A model generated the notes under the pieces. The model saw only the letters and a list, made by a program, of their open reading frames with translations, was not told the origin of the DNA and searched no databases. From Gemmatimonadota bacterium (GTDB taxonomy: Bacteria; Latescibacterota; UBA2968; UBA8231), in contig VXOR01000051.1 of the NCBI GenBank assembly GCA_009840005.1, positions 1 through 27,912 of the forward strand: a DNA stretch of 27,912 nt, given 5' to 3'. Both the position numbers and the translations under genes were made by a program. Shown piece after piece: positions 1-8,001 of the stretch; position 1 is the first letter of the stretch, and each line of letters starts with the position of its first letter.

Positions 1-96
1 CTCAAAGACATCTTTACGCGGACAACGGAACTCAGCCACCGCCAAAAGCTGCGCTTCCGGCGGCAGCATCTTCTCTGAGATTGAGTTTCCCATCAT
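1..96 (-). CDS. Possible 5' end of a gene leaving the window, function unknown
   Basis: Read on the minus strand, an ATG at 96-94 (with a second ATG directly after it) opens a frame of 32 codons that stays open to the window edge. The peptide begins MMGNSISEKMLPPEAQ and continues LLAVAEFRCPRKDVFE. The only ribosome-site candidate, AAGGA, lies about 14 bases upstream of the first ATG, which is far. The fragment is too short to recognise a family. It could equally be a chance open frame. It would have the same orientation as the two dehydratase genes that follow, about 160 bases away. Confidence 0.3.
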   Translation of the reverse strand, partial: MMGNSISEKMLPPEAQLLAVAEFRCPRKDVFE

Positions 97-120
97 GGAT
101 AGCCAGTTCGTCCTTTGCCA

Positions 121-139
121 GCGGAGCCAAACGCTCCGC
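121..139. repeat. Short perfect hairpin in the left intergenic gap
   Basis: GCGGAGC at 121-127 and GCTCCGC at 133-139 form a perfect 7-bp stem around a 5-base loop. The surrounding gap (97-256) also holds two copies of CACGGCGACGCAC, near 144 and 237, and an AT-rich stretch at about 157-235. No T-run follows on either strand, so it is not a classical terminator. It could be a small dispersed palindrome. I see no gene in the gap. Confidence 0.4.
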
Positions 140-256
140 GCTTCACGGCGACGCACAAAAATATAATCACACATCACATCAAAACAAGATGCAAAAAATT
201 TCCACTAGAGTCTATTTTCCACCAACTCTTCAAACGCACGGCGACGCACGGCAACG

Positions 257-1396
257 CTACCAATCCGCGACGCTGCCGTCGTTTTCGTAGTAGAGTTCGC
301 CGCCCAATTCCTCTGAGTATTCAACCGTCTTTTCCACCTCAGACTCAATCAGGTCAAACCCCAACCCCGGCTTGGTCGGCAGTTCGACGTGGCCATTGAC
401 CACCTGCCAAGGTTCTACAAGCAGCCCCTCACCCAACCCCACGTCAATCTGTTCCTGCACTAAGAAATTGGGCACCACCGCATCGACCTGCATACAGGCG
501 GAAAAGGCCACCGGGCCGATGGCGCAGTGCGGCATGATGTGAATGTAATAAACCTCGGCCATATTGGCGATCTTTTTTAACTCGGTAATCCCGCCCGCGT
601 GCGAGCCGTCGGGTTGGATGTAGGACACAGCCTGCTTTTCAAAAATCTCCCGGAACTCCCAGCGCGAGAGCAGGCGCTCGCCCGTGGCAATGGGGAAGGG
701 CACGTGGTCGGAAACCTCCTTCAGCGCATCGACATTCTCTTGCGGAATCGGCTCTTCGACGAACATCGGCCGCATCCCCGCAAGCTGGCCACACACCTCA
801 ATCGCCAGCCCCGGCGTCATCTTGCCGTGGAAGTCAAAGCACAGCTCGACCTCGTCGCCAACCCATTCGCGCATGGTATAGGCGTCTTTGACAAAGGCGT
901 CGATTCGCGCCGGTGGCTCGTGGGCGCGCCACGTGCCCCCCGGCCCCGCCTTAAAGGCCGTGTAGCCTTTGGCCAGCAGCATGTCGAGCCGCGCCTGCGC
1001 CGCGGCCAGTGCCTTGTCGCTTTGGCCGTGGATGCCCCAGTGCGCGTACACGCGAATCCGGTCGCGCACCGCACCACCCAAGAGCATATAGGTGGGGACA
1101 TTATAATGCTTGCCGGCAATGTCCCACAGCGCCTGATCGATGCCCGATAGTGCGCTCATCAGCACATTGCCGCCGCGGAAAAAGGCCGAGCGATAGACGT
1201 GCTGCCAGTGGTGCTCAATGCGGAGCGGATCCTTACCGACGAAGTACTCGGCCAGCTCTTCCACCGCCGCCCAAGTGCTCTTGGGCTTGCCCTCTAGGGT
1301 CGTCTCGCCCCAGCCAACTATCCCGTTGTCCGTAGTAATTTTGACCAAGCGCATGCGCTGGCGCGGGAAAAATTGTTCGATCTTGGCAATCTTCAC
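257..1396 (-). CDS. Enolase-superfamily sugar-acid dehydratase (galactonate dehydratase-like)
   Basis: This 379-residue protein belongs to the mandelate racemase/muconate lactonizing branch of the enolase superfamily. Such enzymes abstract a proton alpha to a carboxylate and eliminate water, giving a 2-keto-3-deoxy sugar acid in the cytoplasm. The N-terminal capping domain covers about residues 1-110 and the barrel about 120-350. Visible metal ligands are D188 (in FDFHG), E214 (in FVEEP) and E240 (in TGE). H190 and H290 (in MPHCAIGP) are placed as in D-galactonate dehydratases. The start is an ATG with IAKIEQFFPRQRM following, typical of the family. It lies downstream of the IlvD-type dehydratase on the same strand, so the two are probably co-transcribed. 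The substrate is not fixed by sequence: galactonate, arabinonate and fuconate are all possible. Confidence 0.9.
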   Translation of the reverse strand: MKIAKIEQFFPRQRMRLVKITTDNGIVGWGETTLEGKPKSTWAAVEELAEYFVGKDPLRIEHHWQHVYRSAFFRGGNVLMSALSGIDQALWDIAGKHYNVPTYMLLGGAVRDRIRVYAHWGIHGQSDKALAAAQARLDMLLAKGYTAFKAGPGGTWRAHEPPARIDAFVKDAYTMREWVGDEVELCFDFHGKMTPGLAIEVCGQLAGMRPMFVEEPIPQENVDALKEVSDHVPFPIATGERLLSRWEFREIFEKQAVSYIQPDGSHAGGITELKKIANMAEVYYIHIMPHCAIGPVAFSACMQVDAVVPNFLVQEQIDVGLGEGLLVEPWQVVNGHVELPTKPGLGFDLIESEVEKTVEYSEELGGELYYENDGSVADW

Positions 1397-1418
1397 TGTC
1401 TAGTCCTTTCGCTAAAAT

Positions 1419-1490
1419 CAGTGGCCAGTGGCCAGTGATTAGTTCCCCTCCCCCTAGGTGTGGGGACTAGTCACTAACCACTAACCACTG
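1419..1490. repeat. Imperfect inverted repeat between the two dehydratase genes
   Basis: The left arm (1419-1448) begins CAGTGGCCAGTGGCCAGTG and ends TTCCCC. The right arm (1462-1490) begins GGGGACTAGTCACTAACC and ends ACCACTG. Reverse-complementing the right arm gives CAGTGGTTAGTGGTTAGTG, so the arms match except where CC in one is TT in the other. Each arm also carries an internal tandem unit of 7 bases. It fills nearly the whole 95-base gap between the genes and would be transcribed with them. It may be an mRNA stem-loop or a dispersed palindromic element. Confidence 0.65.
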
Positions 1491-1491
1491 C

Positions 1492-3213
1492 CTAATGGGC
1501 CTCGCGCGTTACAACGGCACTCGACTTGCCGACCAAGAAGTCGAAGTCAACGCCTTTGTCGGCCTGCATCACGTGGTCGATATAGAGGCTGACGTATCCC
1601 CGGGTATCGTGGGGCGCAGGGGGCTGCCAAGCCGCCCGGCGGCGCGCCAGTTCCTCGTCCGACACATCTAGGTGCAGCCGCCGGTCCGCCACGTCGAGCT
1701 CAATCATATCGCCGTCGCGTACCAGCGCCAGCGGGCCGCCAATAGCCGCTTCAGGAGCCACGTGCAGGATCACGGTGCCATAGGCCGTACCGCTCATGCG
1801 GCCATCGGAAATGCGCACCATGTCCCGGACGCCCTTCTCCAGCAGCTTTTTCGGCAAACCCATATTGCCGACCTCGGCCATGCCTGGATAGCCGACCGGC
1901 CCGACGTTTTGCAATACCAAGACGCTCGACTCATCCACGTCCAAATCGGGGCTATCGATCCGCTCGTGATAGTCCTCAATCGTCTCGAACACCACCGCTC
2001 GGCCGCGGTGCTGCATCAACTCGGTTGAGGCAGCCGACGGCTTGATGATCGCCCCGTCCTCGCAAACATTGCCCCGCAGCACGGCCAAGCCCGCGGCCTC
2101 AATCAGCGGCGCGTCCAGCGGCACAATCACGTCTCGATTATAGCAGACGGCCCCGGCGACATTCTCGCCGAGCGACTTGCCCGTCGCCGTCAAAGCATCC
2201 AGATGCAGAGAATCCCTCAACTCCTCGATCACCACCGGCAAGCCACCGGCGTAATAGAAATCCTCCATCAGATACTTGCCCGCGGGCATCAAATTGACCA
2301 ATAGCGGCAGCTCACTGCCGAGGCGGTCGAAATCGTCCAAGGACAACTCGACGCCGACGCGCCCAGCAAGGGCCAGCAAGTGGACGACGCAGTTAGTCGA
2401 ACCGCCGATGGCCGCGTTGACCTTGATGGCATTCTCAAAGGCCGTGCGTCCGAGAATATGGGACATCTTGAGGTCTTCGCGCACCATCTCGACAATGCGC
2501 GACCCCGCCAGATGCGCCAGCACCTTGCGCCGCGAGTCCGGGGCTGGGATCGCCGCGCCGCCGGGCAGGGTCATGCCGAGCGCCTCGACCATACAGGCCA
2601 TCGTCGATGCCGTACCCATCGTCATACAGTGCCCATCCGAGCGCGTCATGCCGTCCTCGGCCAGCCCAAACTCCTCGCGCGTCATCTTCCCGGCGCGAAA
2701 ATCCTCGCTGAATTTCCACACGTCCGTTCCCGAACCAATATCGCCGCCGCGGTACTTGCCGTTGAGCATGGGGCCACCGGGCACGACAATCGTCGGCAGA
2801 TCGACGCTGGCCGCCCCCATCAAGCACGCTGGCGTGGTCTTGTCGCATCCGGTCAGGAGCACTACGCCGTCAACCGGGTTGGCGCGAATGCACTCCTCCA
2901 CGTCCATGCTCGCCAAGTTGCGGAAGAGCATAGTAGTAGGGCGCATGATAGGCTCGCCCAGCGAGGTGACCGGGAATTCCACGGGCAATCCCCCGGCTTC
3001 GTACACGCCGCGCTTGACGGCTTCGGCCAAGTCGCGGAAGTGGATATTGCACGGCGTCAGCTCGGACCACGTGTTGCAGATGCCGATGACCGGGCGGCCG
3101 TCGAATTCGTGCTCGGGCAAGCCGCGCTTCATCCAACTGCGGTGAATGAAGCCGCCTTTGTCCTCGCGTCCAAACCAGTCGGCACTCCTCAGTTTTCCTT
3201 GCTCTGCTGCCAT
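1492..3213 (-). CDS. IlvD/Edd-family sugar-acid dehydratase, L-arabinonate dehydratase-like
   Basis: This 573-residue dehydratase has the iron-sulfur chemistry of the IlvD/Edd family. Candidate [2Fe-2S] ligands are C55 (in TPCN), C123 (in TGCDKTTP) and C196 (in GHCMTMGTAST). The N-terminus RSADWFGREDKGGFIHRSW, with FRDLAEAVKRGVYEAGGLP later, resembles sugar-acid dehydratases such as L-arabinonate dehydratase more than true dihydroxy-acid dehydratase of branched-chain synthesis. Length fits the family. The ATG is preceded by AGAGGAG at about 6 bases, a good ribosome site. It is the first gene of a two-gene operon with the enolase-type dehydratase, which argues for a catabolic sugar-acid role. 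I cannot exclude D-xylonate or L-fuconate as substrate. Confidence 0.9.
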   Translation of the reverse strand: MAAEQGKLRSADWFGREDKGGFIHRSWMKRGLPEHEFDGRPVIGICNTWSELTPCNIHFRDLAEAVKRGVYEAGGLPVEFPVTSLGEPIMRPTTMLFRNLASMDVEECIRANPVDGVVLLTGCDKTTPACLMGAASVDLPTIVVPGGPMLNGKYRGGDIGSGTDVWKFSEDFRAGKMTREEFGLAEDGMTRSDGHCMTMGTASTMACMVEALGMTLPGGAAIPAPDSRRKVLAHLAGSRIVEMVREDLKMSHILGRTAFENAIKVNAAIGGSTNCVVHLLALAGRVGVELSLDDFDRLGSELPLLVNLMPAGKYLMEDFYYAGGLPVVIEELRDSLHLDALTATGKSLGENVAGAVCYNRDVIVPLDAPLIEAAGLAVLRGNVCEDGAIIKPSAASTELMQHRGRAVVFETIEDYHERIDSPDLDVDESSVLVLQNVGPVGYPGMAEVGNMGLPKKLLEKGVRDMVRISDGRMSGTAYGTVILHVAPEAAIGGPLALVRDGDMIELDVADRRLHLDVSDEELARRRAAWQPPAPHDTRGYVSLYIDHVMQADKGVDFDFLVGKSSAVVTREAH

Positions 3214-3282
3214 TAATTCTCCTCTGCTTTTAATTTTGCGCCCAGCGGCGAGGCAATCAATCTAGGCGATCTTCTCACTCCC

Positions 3283-3312
3283 GCAATATATTTGTAGGGG
3301 GTGGTTTGCAAA
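3283..3312 (-). promoter_or_regulatory. Candidate promoter of the dehydratase operon
   Basis: On the minus strand TTTG (3312-3309) is followed after 18 bases by TATATTGC (3290-3283). This is close to the TTTG/TAnnTTTG arrangement known for Bacteroidota housekeeping promoters. The upstream element lies inside the palindrome at 3294-3323, so the palindrome may contribute promoter sequence. The start codon is about 70 bases downstream. This is pattern matching only. Confidence 0.3.
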
Positions 3313-3323
3313 CCGCCTCCTAC
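3294..3323. repeat. 30-base dispersed palindrome, copy 1
   Basis: GTAGGGGGTGGTTT and AAACCGCCTCCTAC are inverted copies (12 of 14 positions pair) around a GC centre. A closely related palindrome lies at 18797-18822. Both are intergenic and close to start codons. The left half overlaps a candidate promoter for the leftward dehydratase operon. The right half ends 20 bases before the start of the rightward gene. It looks like a REP-like dispersed element. Confidence 0.7.
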
Positions 3324-3343
3324 TGTTGCGATTATTGGATAAC

Positions 3344-4201
3344 ATGCTAAATCTCAAACGCATTGCCGTCATCGGGGCTGGCACTATGGGGAGCGGCATT
3401 GCCCAAGTTTTGGCCCAAGCCAGCAGGGAAGTCTTGCTCTACGACGCAGACCCCTGCACCCGCGAACAGGGCCTCGCTGCCATCGCCGCACGCCTGCGCC
3501 AACAAGCCGCCAAAGGTCGATTAGAACCGGCCGCCAGCGAAGCGGCCATCGCTGCGCTGCGGGGCATCGATCAACTCGCCGACATGGGCACCGCTGACAT
3601 GGTCGTCGAAGCCGTACCCGAACGCCTAGACCTCAAGCTCGCGGTATTCGCCCAACTCGGACAATCCGCCAAGCCAGAGGCCATCCTCGCCAGCAATACC
3701 TCGGGCCTAGACATCGACGCGCTCGCCGCCGCGTCTGGGCGGCCGGACAAGGTAATTGGCATGCACTTCTTCAATCCGCCTCCGACTATGCCCCTAGTTG
3801 AAGTAGTGCGTGCAACCGCGACCTCGGACGAGACCTTTGCCGCGGTCATGGCCTTGGCCCAAGACCTAGACAAAACACCCGTCGCGGTCGCCAACAGTCC
3901 CGGTTTTGCGGTCAATCGCATCCTCTTTCCCATGATCAATGAGGCCATCTACGCCCTCGCCGAAGGCGTGGCCAGCGCCGAAGACATCGACCGGGTGATG
4001 GTGCTGGGGGCGAGCCATCCCATCGGGCCGCTGGCTTTGGCCGACTACGTCGGACTCGACGTAACCTTGGATATCCTCGAATCGCTTGCGCAACGCATAG
4101 ACAGCGCCAAATACCGCCCTTGTCCCCTGCTCCGCGAAATGGTCGCGCAGGGCGCATTGGGCCGTAAGACGGGGCGGGGGTTTTTCTCCTACCCGCGATA
4201 A
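3344..4201 (+). CDS. 3-hydroxybutyryl-CoA dehydrogenase
   Basis: This cytoplasmic NAD(P)-dependent enzyme reduces acetoacetyl-CoA to 3-hydroxybutyryl-CoA or runs the reverse, in butyrate/PHB or fatty-acid metabolism. The Rossmann motif GAGTMGSGIAQ lies near the N-terminus. HFFNPPPTMPLVEVV contains the catalytic His region, NRILFPMINEA the conserved Asn, and SHPIGPLALADYVGLD the C-terminal helical domain signature. From the ATG at 3344 it is 285 residues, the normal length. A TTG at 3326 in the same frame would add six residues that overlap no conserved feature, so I prefer the ATG. No strong ribosome site is visible, and the palindrome at 3294-3323 sits just upstream. The NlpC/P60 gene follows after 10 bases. 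Confidence 0.92.
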   Translation: MLNLKRIAVIGAGTMGSGIAQVLAQASREVLLYDADPCTREQGLAAIAARLRQQAAKGRLEPAASEAAIAALRGIDQLADMGTADMVVEAVPERLDLKLAVFAQLGQSAKPEAILASNTSGLDIDALAAASGRPDKVIGMHFFNPPPTMPLVEVVRATATSDETFAAVMALAQDLDKTPVAVANSPGFAVNRILFPMINEAIYALAEGVASAEDIDRVMVLGASHPIGPLALADYVGLDVTLDILESLAQRIDSAKYRPCPLLREMVAQGALGRKTGRGFFSYPR

Positions 4202-4211
4202 CGGGCCGCCG

Positions 4212-4727
4212 ATGCTGCGCTTACTTATCCTCTTGTGCCTGCTGGCCACCTGTAGCTGCTCAATCCGCTCGGCTCCGCGTTATACGGCCGACTCTGAGGA
4301 TTCTGACAGCGAGAGCGTGGTGCGCGAACTCCGAGAACGCCGCCGCGCCAGCCCGGATCGCCTCGCTCGAGTCGTCAATCGGTATCTCGGCATACCCTAC
4401 AGGTGGGGCGGCACCACTCGCGCTGGCATGGACTGCTCGGCTTTTGTCCGCGCCGTTTTCCGCGAGACGTATGGGATAGAACTGCCCCGCACTGTCAAGC
4501 AGATGTACGGTGTCGGCCGCGTTATCATCCAGCGGCAACAACTCAGAGCAGGCGATTTGATCTTCTTTAATATCGAACGTGCTAGGCCAAACCCCTCGCA
4601 CATGGGGATCTACCTCGGCAAGGGACGCTTTGCCCATGTAGGCGAGAGCACCGGTGCTACCATAACCTCGCTCGATCACCCCTATTTCCACCGCCGCTAT
4701 GCCGGCGCTCGGCGCGTCGAGCGCTAG
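4212..4727 (+). CDS. NlpC/P60-family cell-wall peptidase, probable lipoprotein
   Basis: This is a 171-residue Spr/NlpC-like cysteine peptidase that should cut peptide cross-links in peptidoglycan from the periplasm. A short hydrophobic N-terminus (LRLLILLCLLATCSCS) ends in a lipobox-like stretch, with C14 or C16 as possible lipid anchor; the box is not canonical. The catalytic domain covers about residues 50-168. C75 lies in GMDCSAF, H130 in SHMGIYLG and H142 in FAHVGES, which form the usual Cys-His-His triad. It lies 10 bases after the hydroxybutyryl-CoA dehydrogenase and is probably co-transcribed, although the functions are unrelated. No obvious ribosome site precedes the ATG. Confidence 0.9.
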   Translation: MLRLLILLCLLATCSCSIRSAPRYTADSEDSDSESVVRELRERRRASPDRLARVVNRYLGIPYRWGGTTRAGMDCSAFVRAVFRETYGIELPRTVKQMYGVGRVIIQRQQLRAGDLIFFNIERARPNPSHMGIYLGKGRFAHVGESTGATITSLDHPYFHRRYAGARRVER

Positions 4728-4747
4728 GCAGTTATCTGAGGTCGTGT

Positions 4748-4772
4748 ATCCGCAGATGAACGCAGGTGAGAC
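4748..4772. repeat. 25-base dispersed repeat, copy 1
   Basis: ATCCGCAGATGAACGCAGGT, followed by GAGAC, is the reverse complement of a sequence closely matching 25681-25704 (GTCTGTCTGCGTCCACCTGC followed by GGAT). The two copies lie 21 kb apart in opposite orientation, both in intergenic gaps. The same type of string occurs widely in genomes of uncultured bacteria, as I recall. Its function is unknown. Confidence 0.55.
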
Positions 4773-4804
4773 AGGGGCGGGATAAAAGCACTCGGAATGT
4801 TAAG

Positions 4805-6103
4805 ATGCCCTCTAAGGTGCAATTCCGTCTATTTTTTTTGGCCGGCGTCATGGAGGCCTGCTGCTGCTACCTAGTATTCCTCGGCGATCTCCAACGCCAA
4901 ATACCACAGATGTGGGCCGGTGTCTTTCCCGCTTTTCTCTGCTATGTATTCGCTGCGTATCTCGTCCTGCGACGGGGCGTCCTCCCCGGGCGGCCGCACC
5001 TGATTCTCGGAGCCGCCCTCGTCTTCCGCCTGACGCTGTGGTGGAGCCCAGCGACGCTCTCGGACGACATTTTCCGCTATGTCTGGGATGGCCGCGTCCA
5101 GCTAGCCGGCATCAACCCGTACCTCTACGCGCCCTCGGCACCCGAGGTGGCGCACCTGCGCGACGCACTCTACCACAGCGTCAACCACGCCGCCATCCCC
5201 ACGATCTACCCGCCACTGGCGCAGCTTTTCTTTCGTGCGATTTGCGTGCTCAGCGCGACGCCAGCCGCGTTCAAATTGGCCCTGCTGCTCTGCGATTGGG
5301 GCCTCTGTCTGCTGTTGGCACACAGCCTCGTCCGGCGCGACCAAGACCCGCGTCGCGTCGTGCTCTACGCTTGGCATCCTCTGCCCCTAGTCGAGGTCGC
5401 CGGTAGTGGCCACATTGATGCGTTGGGCGTCCTGCTCCTCTTCGCGGCCCTGTACGCACTCCACAGCCAACGCTGGGCCGCAGCCGTCTGCGCTTTCGCC
5501 GGGGCCTTTCTCGTCAAACTAGTGCCCCTCGCGCTGTTGCCCACTTTTTGGCGTCGCCCTCGCGCCGACTGGCTCAACTTCCGCAAGCGAAGCGCCCTGC
5601 TCCTGTTTCCAATACTGGGGCTATTGGCCTTTTGGCCCTTTGCCGCCGCTGGGGAAAAACTCGCGACGGGTTTGCTAACCTACGTGCAACACTGGCACTT
5701 CAACGCGGCGGCCTACTCGCTCTTTCGCTTTGCCTTGGAACCTCTACACGCTCGCTGGCTCTGCACCGCCCTTTTCGCACTGATAGCCCTCGGCGTCCAA
5801 ATCCGCTACCGCGAGCCCTACCGAGCCGCCTTCGCAACCCTCGGTGCTTACATCTTGCTCTCGCCGACCGTGCATCCCTGGTACTTGCTTTGGGTCCTCC
5901 CGTTCCTCGCCTTTTTCCCCAGCCCTGCTTGGATACTCCTCAGCGGCTTGATCTTCCTCGCTTACGAGGTACAGATCGGCTATAGCAGCGAAGGGATGTG
6001 GCGCGAAAAATCGTGGGTTCTGTGGGCGCAATACGCACCTTTTTACCTGCTCCTCGGCACCACAGCCTGCTACAGACGCCTCAGGGGGCACCGCGACGAT
6101 TAG
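4805..6103 (+). CDS. GT-C superfamily membrane glycosyltransferase, mannosyltransferase-like
   Basis: This is a polytopic membrane protein of 432 residues with about ten or more hydrophobic segments. LSDDIFRYVWDGRV followed by GINPYLYAP is the acidic first-loop signature of polyprenol-phosphate-sugar-dependent GT-C enzymes (GT87/DUF2029-like). The YPPLAQLFF and VHPWYLLWVLPFLA segments are also typical. It probably transfers a mannose or other hexose from a lipid carrier on the outer face of the inner membrane. An in-frame GTG at 4766 would add 13 hydrophilic residues. The ATG at 4805 is preferred because the extra residues are charged and the GTG region overlaps a dispersed repeat. The 3' end overlaps the convergent gene by 23 bases. 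Confidence 0.82.
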   Translation: MPSKVQFRLFFLAGVMEACCCYLVFLGDLQRQIPQMWAGVFPAFLCYVFAAYLVLRRGVLPGRPHLILGAALVFRLTLWWSPATLSDDIFRYVWDGRVQLAGINPYLYAPSAPEVAHLRDALYHSVNHAAIPTIYPPLAQLFFRAICVLSATPAAFKLALLLCDWGLCLLLAHSLVRRDQDPRRVVLYAWHPLPLVEVAGSGHIDALGVLLLFAALYALHSQRWAAAVCAFAGAFLVKLVPLALLPTFWRRPRADWLNFRKRSALLLFPILGLLAFWPFAAAGEKLATGLLTYVQHWHFNAAAYSLFRFALEPLHARWLCTALFALIALGVQIRYREPYRAAFATLGAYILLSPTVHPWYLLWVLPFLAFFPSPAWILLSGLIFLAYEVQIGYSSEGMWREKSWVLWAQYAPFYLLLGTTACYRRLRGHRDD

Positions 6104-6773
6104 CCAGCAGACGCACGAAGGGCAGGTGCATCAAAGCGAAAACAGTGAGAAAGATGGCGGAGACGGCCACTAGGAAGAGCCAGTGCGGGTAGGCGTGGAT
6201 AAAGGCGAGCTGTTTCGGGGCCGAGAGCGTAAAAAAATAATTGGTCCCGAGATACAGGTTGAGCGGGGTAATGGCCAAGGCGTAGAGGTGGACGGCGATA
6301 TAGCTGCGCAGAATCGCCCGCGCCGGCGGGCAGTAGCGACACCCGAAGGTGAAATAGAACCCCGCGCCGACCAAGGCGACATGGGTCAGGAAATAGCGAA
6401 TCTCGGCGATGGGGCGGATCGACCCGGTCTCCGAGATTGCCGGGAAACACACCGCCAGCAGAGCACCGACCACCCCCGCGTAATACGCCAGTTCAGACCA
6501 CAACCTCCCACTTGTTGCTAGCCCGGCGAACAGAACGAATACCGACAGGTCGCACAGGTGCAGGGGGAGGTTGTCGGCGAGGGGGATGCCAACGGCGAAG
6601 TGCCGATAGGAGAACCAGCCGAGTTCGTTGACTAGCACCAAGGCGAAGAGCACGCGCCGGAAGGCCGCATGAGCTTGCCCATCCGGCGGCCACCGCCTCA
6701 TATTGGCGCAGCCTGCCGCGAAAAGCGCAGCCACTCCAATCCAGAACAGATGGCGCGCTGAAAACAGTTCCAT
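6081..6773 (-). CDS. TIGR02206/YwaF-family integral membrane protein
   Basis: From the ATG at 6773 the protein has 230 residues, the usual size of the TIGR02206 (YwaF-like) family, with about six transmembrane segments. The conserved core LPLHLCDLSVFVLF is present, as is a late LNLYLGTNYFF segment. The molecular function of the family is unknown to me. A longer frame reaching back to 6962 runs through the end of the upstream Omp85 gene. That gene stops at 6790, so the ATG at 6773, 16 bases later, is the sensible start. It is probably co-transcribed with the barrel gene. The stop region overlaps the convergent glycosyltransferase. Confidence 0.85.
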   Translation of the reverse strand: MELFSARHLFWIGVAALFAAGCANMRRWPPDGQAHAAFRRVLFALVLVNELGWFSYRHFAVGIPLADNLPLHLCDLSVFVLFAGLATSGRLWSELAYYAGVVGALLAVCFPAISETGSIRPIAEIRYFLTHVALVGAGFYFTFGCRYCPPARAILRSYIAVHLYALAITPLNLYLGTNYFFTLSAPKQLAFIHAYPHWLFLVAVSAIFLTVFALMHLPFVRLLANRRGAP

Positions 6774-6789
6774 GCCGCCCCGAAAATCC

Positions 6790-7893
6790 TCAGAAAACCT
6801 GTGAAAAGGTGATGTAGATTGCCCTGCGGCCACCCGAGGTGCCGTAGTCGGCCCGCACAATCGTACTCTGCCAGTGGCAACGCAACCCCATGCCGCTACC
6901 GCTGCGCCATCCGCCGCTCGTCGGCAGCGCGTCGCGGGCGAATATCTGCCCGAGGTCGCCAAAGGCCACCAGCCCCAGATACAGGTGCTGCTGACGCCAT
7001 ACCGGCAAGCCGCGCCAGCGCAACTCGCCGTTGAACACTATCCGCGCCTCACCCCGGTCCCTAGCACTAACCAAGCCGCGCACCGTGCCGCTACCCCCCA
7101 TGTTTAGTTCCTCGTAGAAGGGTAGATCCCCGATGGTCCAGTTGACGCGCAGGCGGTTGGCGGCCACCAGCCCGTACCCCAAGGCATGGAAATGCCGGTG
7201 GTCGAAACCGAGCGTCGCCCCCCGATAATCTCCACCGCCGCCAACCCCGAAGTCCACCAGCAACTCCTCCAGCACGCCCGAGGTCGCGTTGTTGTAGTTG
7301 TCGCGCGTGTCGTAGCGCAGCGAGCCGACGAACTGGGCGAACGCGCCTCCTTCCGCGCCGAGGGGATCGAGCGCGGAGAGGATACTCTCGGCGGCGTTCG
7401 GCTCGATATCGTTGTGGCTCAAACGCCCCCCAATGCGCAGACGCCAAGGGAAGCGCAGAGTGCGGATCCACTTGACCTTGAACTCCGGGAAGGCTTGCCG
7501 GAACGTCCTCTGATCCCGCGAATACTCGGCGATATCCTCGTCGCTGAGGCCGCCGTAGTAATTGGCAAAATCCTCCTTCTCGTAAACCAGTTCGACCTCG
7601 AGCCGCCGGCCGGGCCGGAATTCGGGTGTGTCGACGAGCAAGCGGTGTACCCACTTGCCCTTAGTTGAGATAAATACTTGGGCGCTGTATTTGCGGCGAT
7701 AGGGTACGCTTTGACCGTCGTATTCGAAAAGATTGGCCCGTAGCCCGTAGCCGGTGCCGTCGTCCGAGCTGAAATTCAACAGCGGTATCGCAGTCGGGCG
7801 CCAGCCGACTGTCTCGTGGACCTGCCGGGCACCGCTCGGACACGCCCACGCGAACGCCAAGACCGCCGCAACATTAAGGATCCGATTCAGCAT
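6790..7893 (-). CDS. Omp85/BamA-like outer-membrane beta-barrel without POTRA domains
   Basis: This 367-residue exported protein has a signal peptide (about 1-22, ending PSGA/RQ) and then alternating hydrophobic/polar strands to the end. GSGTVRGLVSARDRGEARIV carries the VRG loop signature of the Omp85 surface-antigen barrel, and the last residues YITFSQVF end in Phe as barrel proteins do. There is room for about 16 strands but no POTRA repeats, so it resembles stand-alone surface-antigen (D15) barrels rather than BamA. TGAGGG lies 8 bases before the ATG on the minus strand and serves as ribosome site. It is divergent from the TPR-lipoprotein operon that encodes another barrel fusion. The passenger or partner is unknown. 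Confidence 0.85.
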   Translation of the reverse strand: MLNRILNVAAVLAFAWACPSGARQVHETVGWRPTAIPLLNFSSDDGTGYGLRANLFEYDGQSVPYRRKYSAQVFISTKGKWVHRLLVDTPEFRPGRRLEVELVYEKEDFANYYGGLSDEDIAEYSRDQRTFRQAFPEFKVKWIRTLRFPWRLRIGGRLSHNDIEPNAAESILSALDPLGAEGGAFAQFVGSLRYDTRDNYNNATSGVLEELLVDFGVGGGGDYRGATLGFDHRHFHALGYGLVAANRLRVNWTIGDLPFYEELNMGGSGTVRGLVSARDRGEARIVFNGELRWRGLPVWRQQHLYLGLVAFGDLGQIFARDALPTSGGWRSGSGMGLRCHWQSTIVRADYGTSGGRRAIYITFSQVF

Positions 7894-8001
7894 AGACTTA
7901 CCCTCACTAAAGTGGTTTTATGCGCTATGTAGCCGTCCGCATCGCCTGCATTAAGTATGGTCAATCAGCAAATGAAGTGCTACCGATCTGTGCAGCGGGC
8001 G

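Noticed and set aside
2276..3216. Long plus-strand open frames opposite the IlvD-type dehydratase (up to 289 codons)
   Set aside because: They are shadows of a conserved gene in GC-rich DNA, lack recognisable domains, and have low-complexity Arg/Ser/Pro composition.
6773..6962. Extended N-terminus for the YwaF-like gene
   Set aside because: It would run through the 3' end of the Omp85-like gene and is Arg-rich and non-hydrophobic. The ATG at 6773 gives the family length.
7900..7912. ACCCTCACTAAAG, identical to part of the phage T3 promoter, just upstream of the Omp85-like gene
   Set aside because: On the minus strand the same bases contain TGAGGG, the ribosome site 8 bases from that gene's ATG. 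The match to T3 is incomplete (no GGGA after it), and no phage genes are nearby. Coincidence is the simpler explanation.
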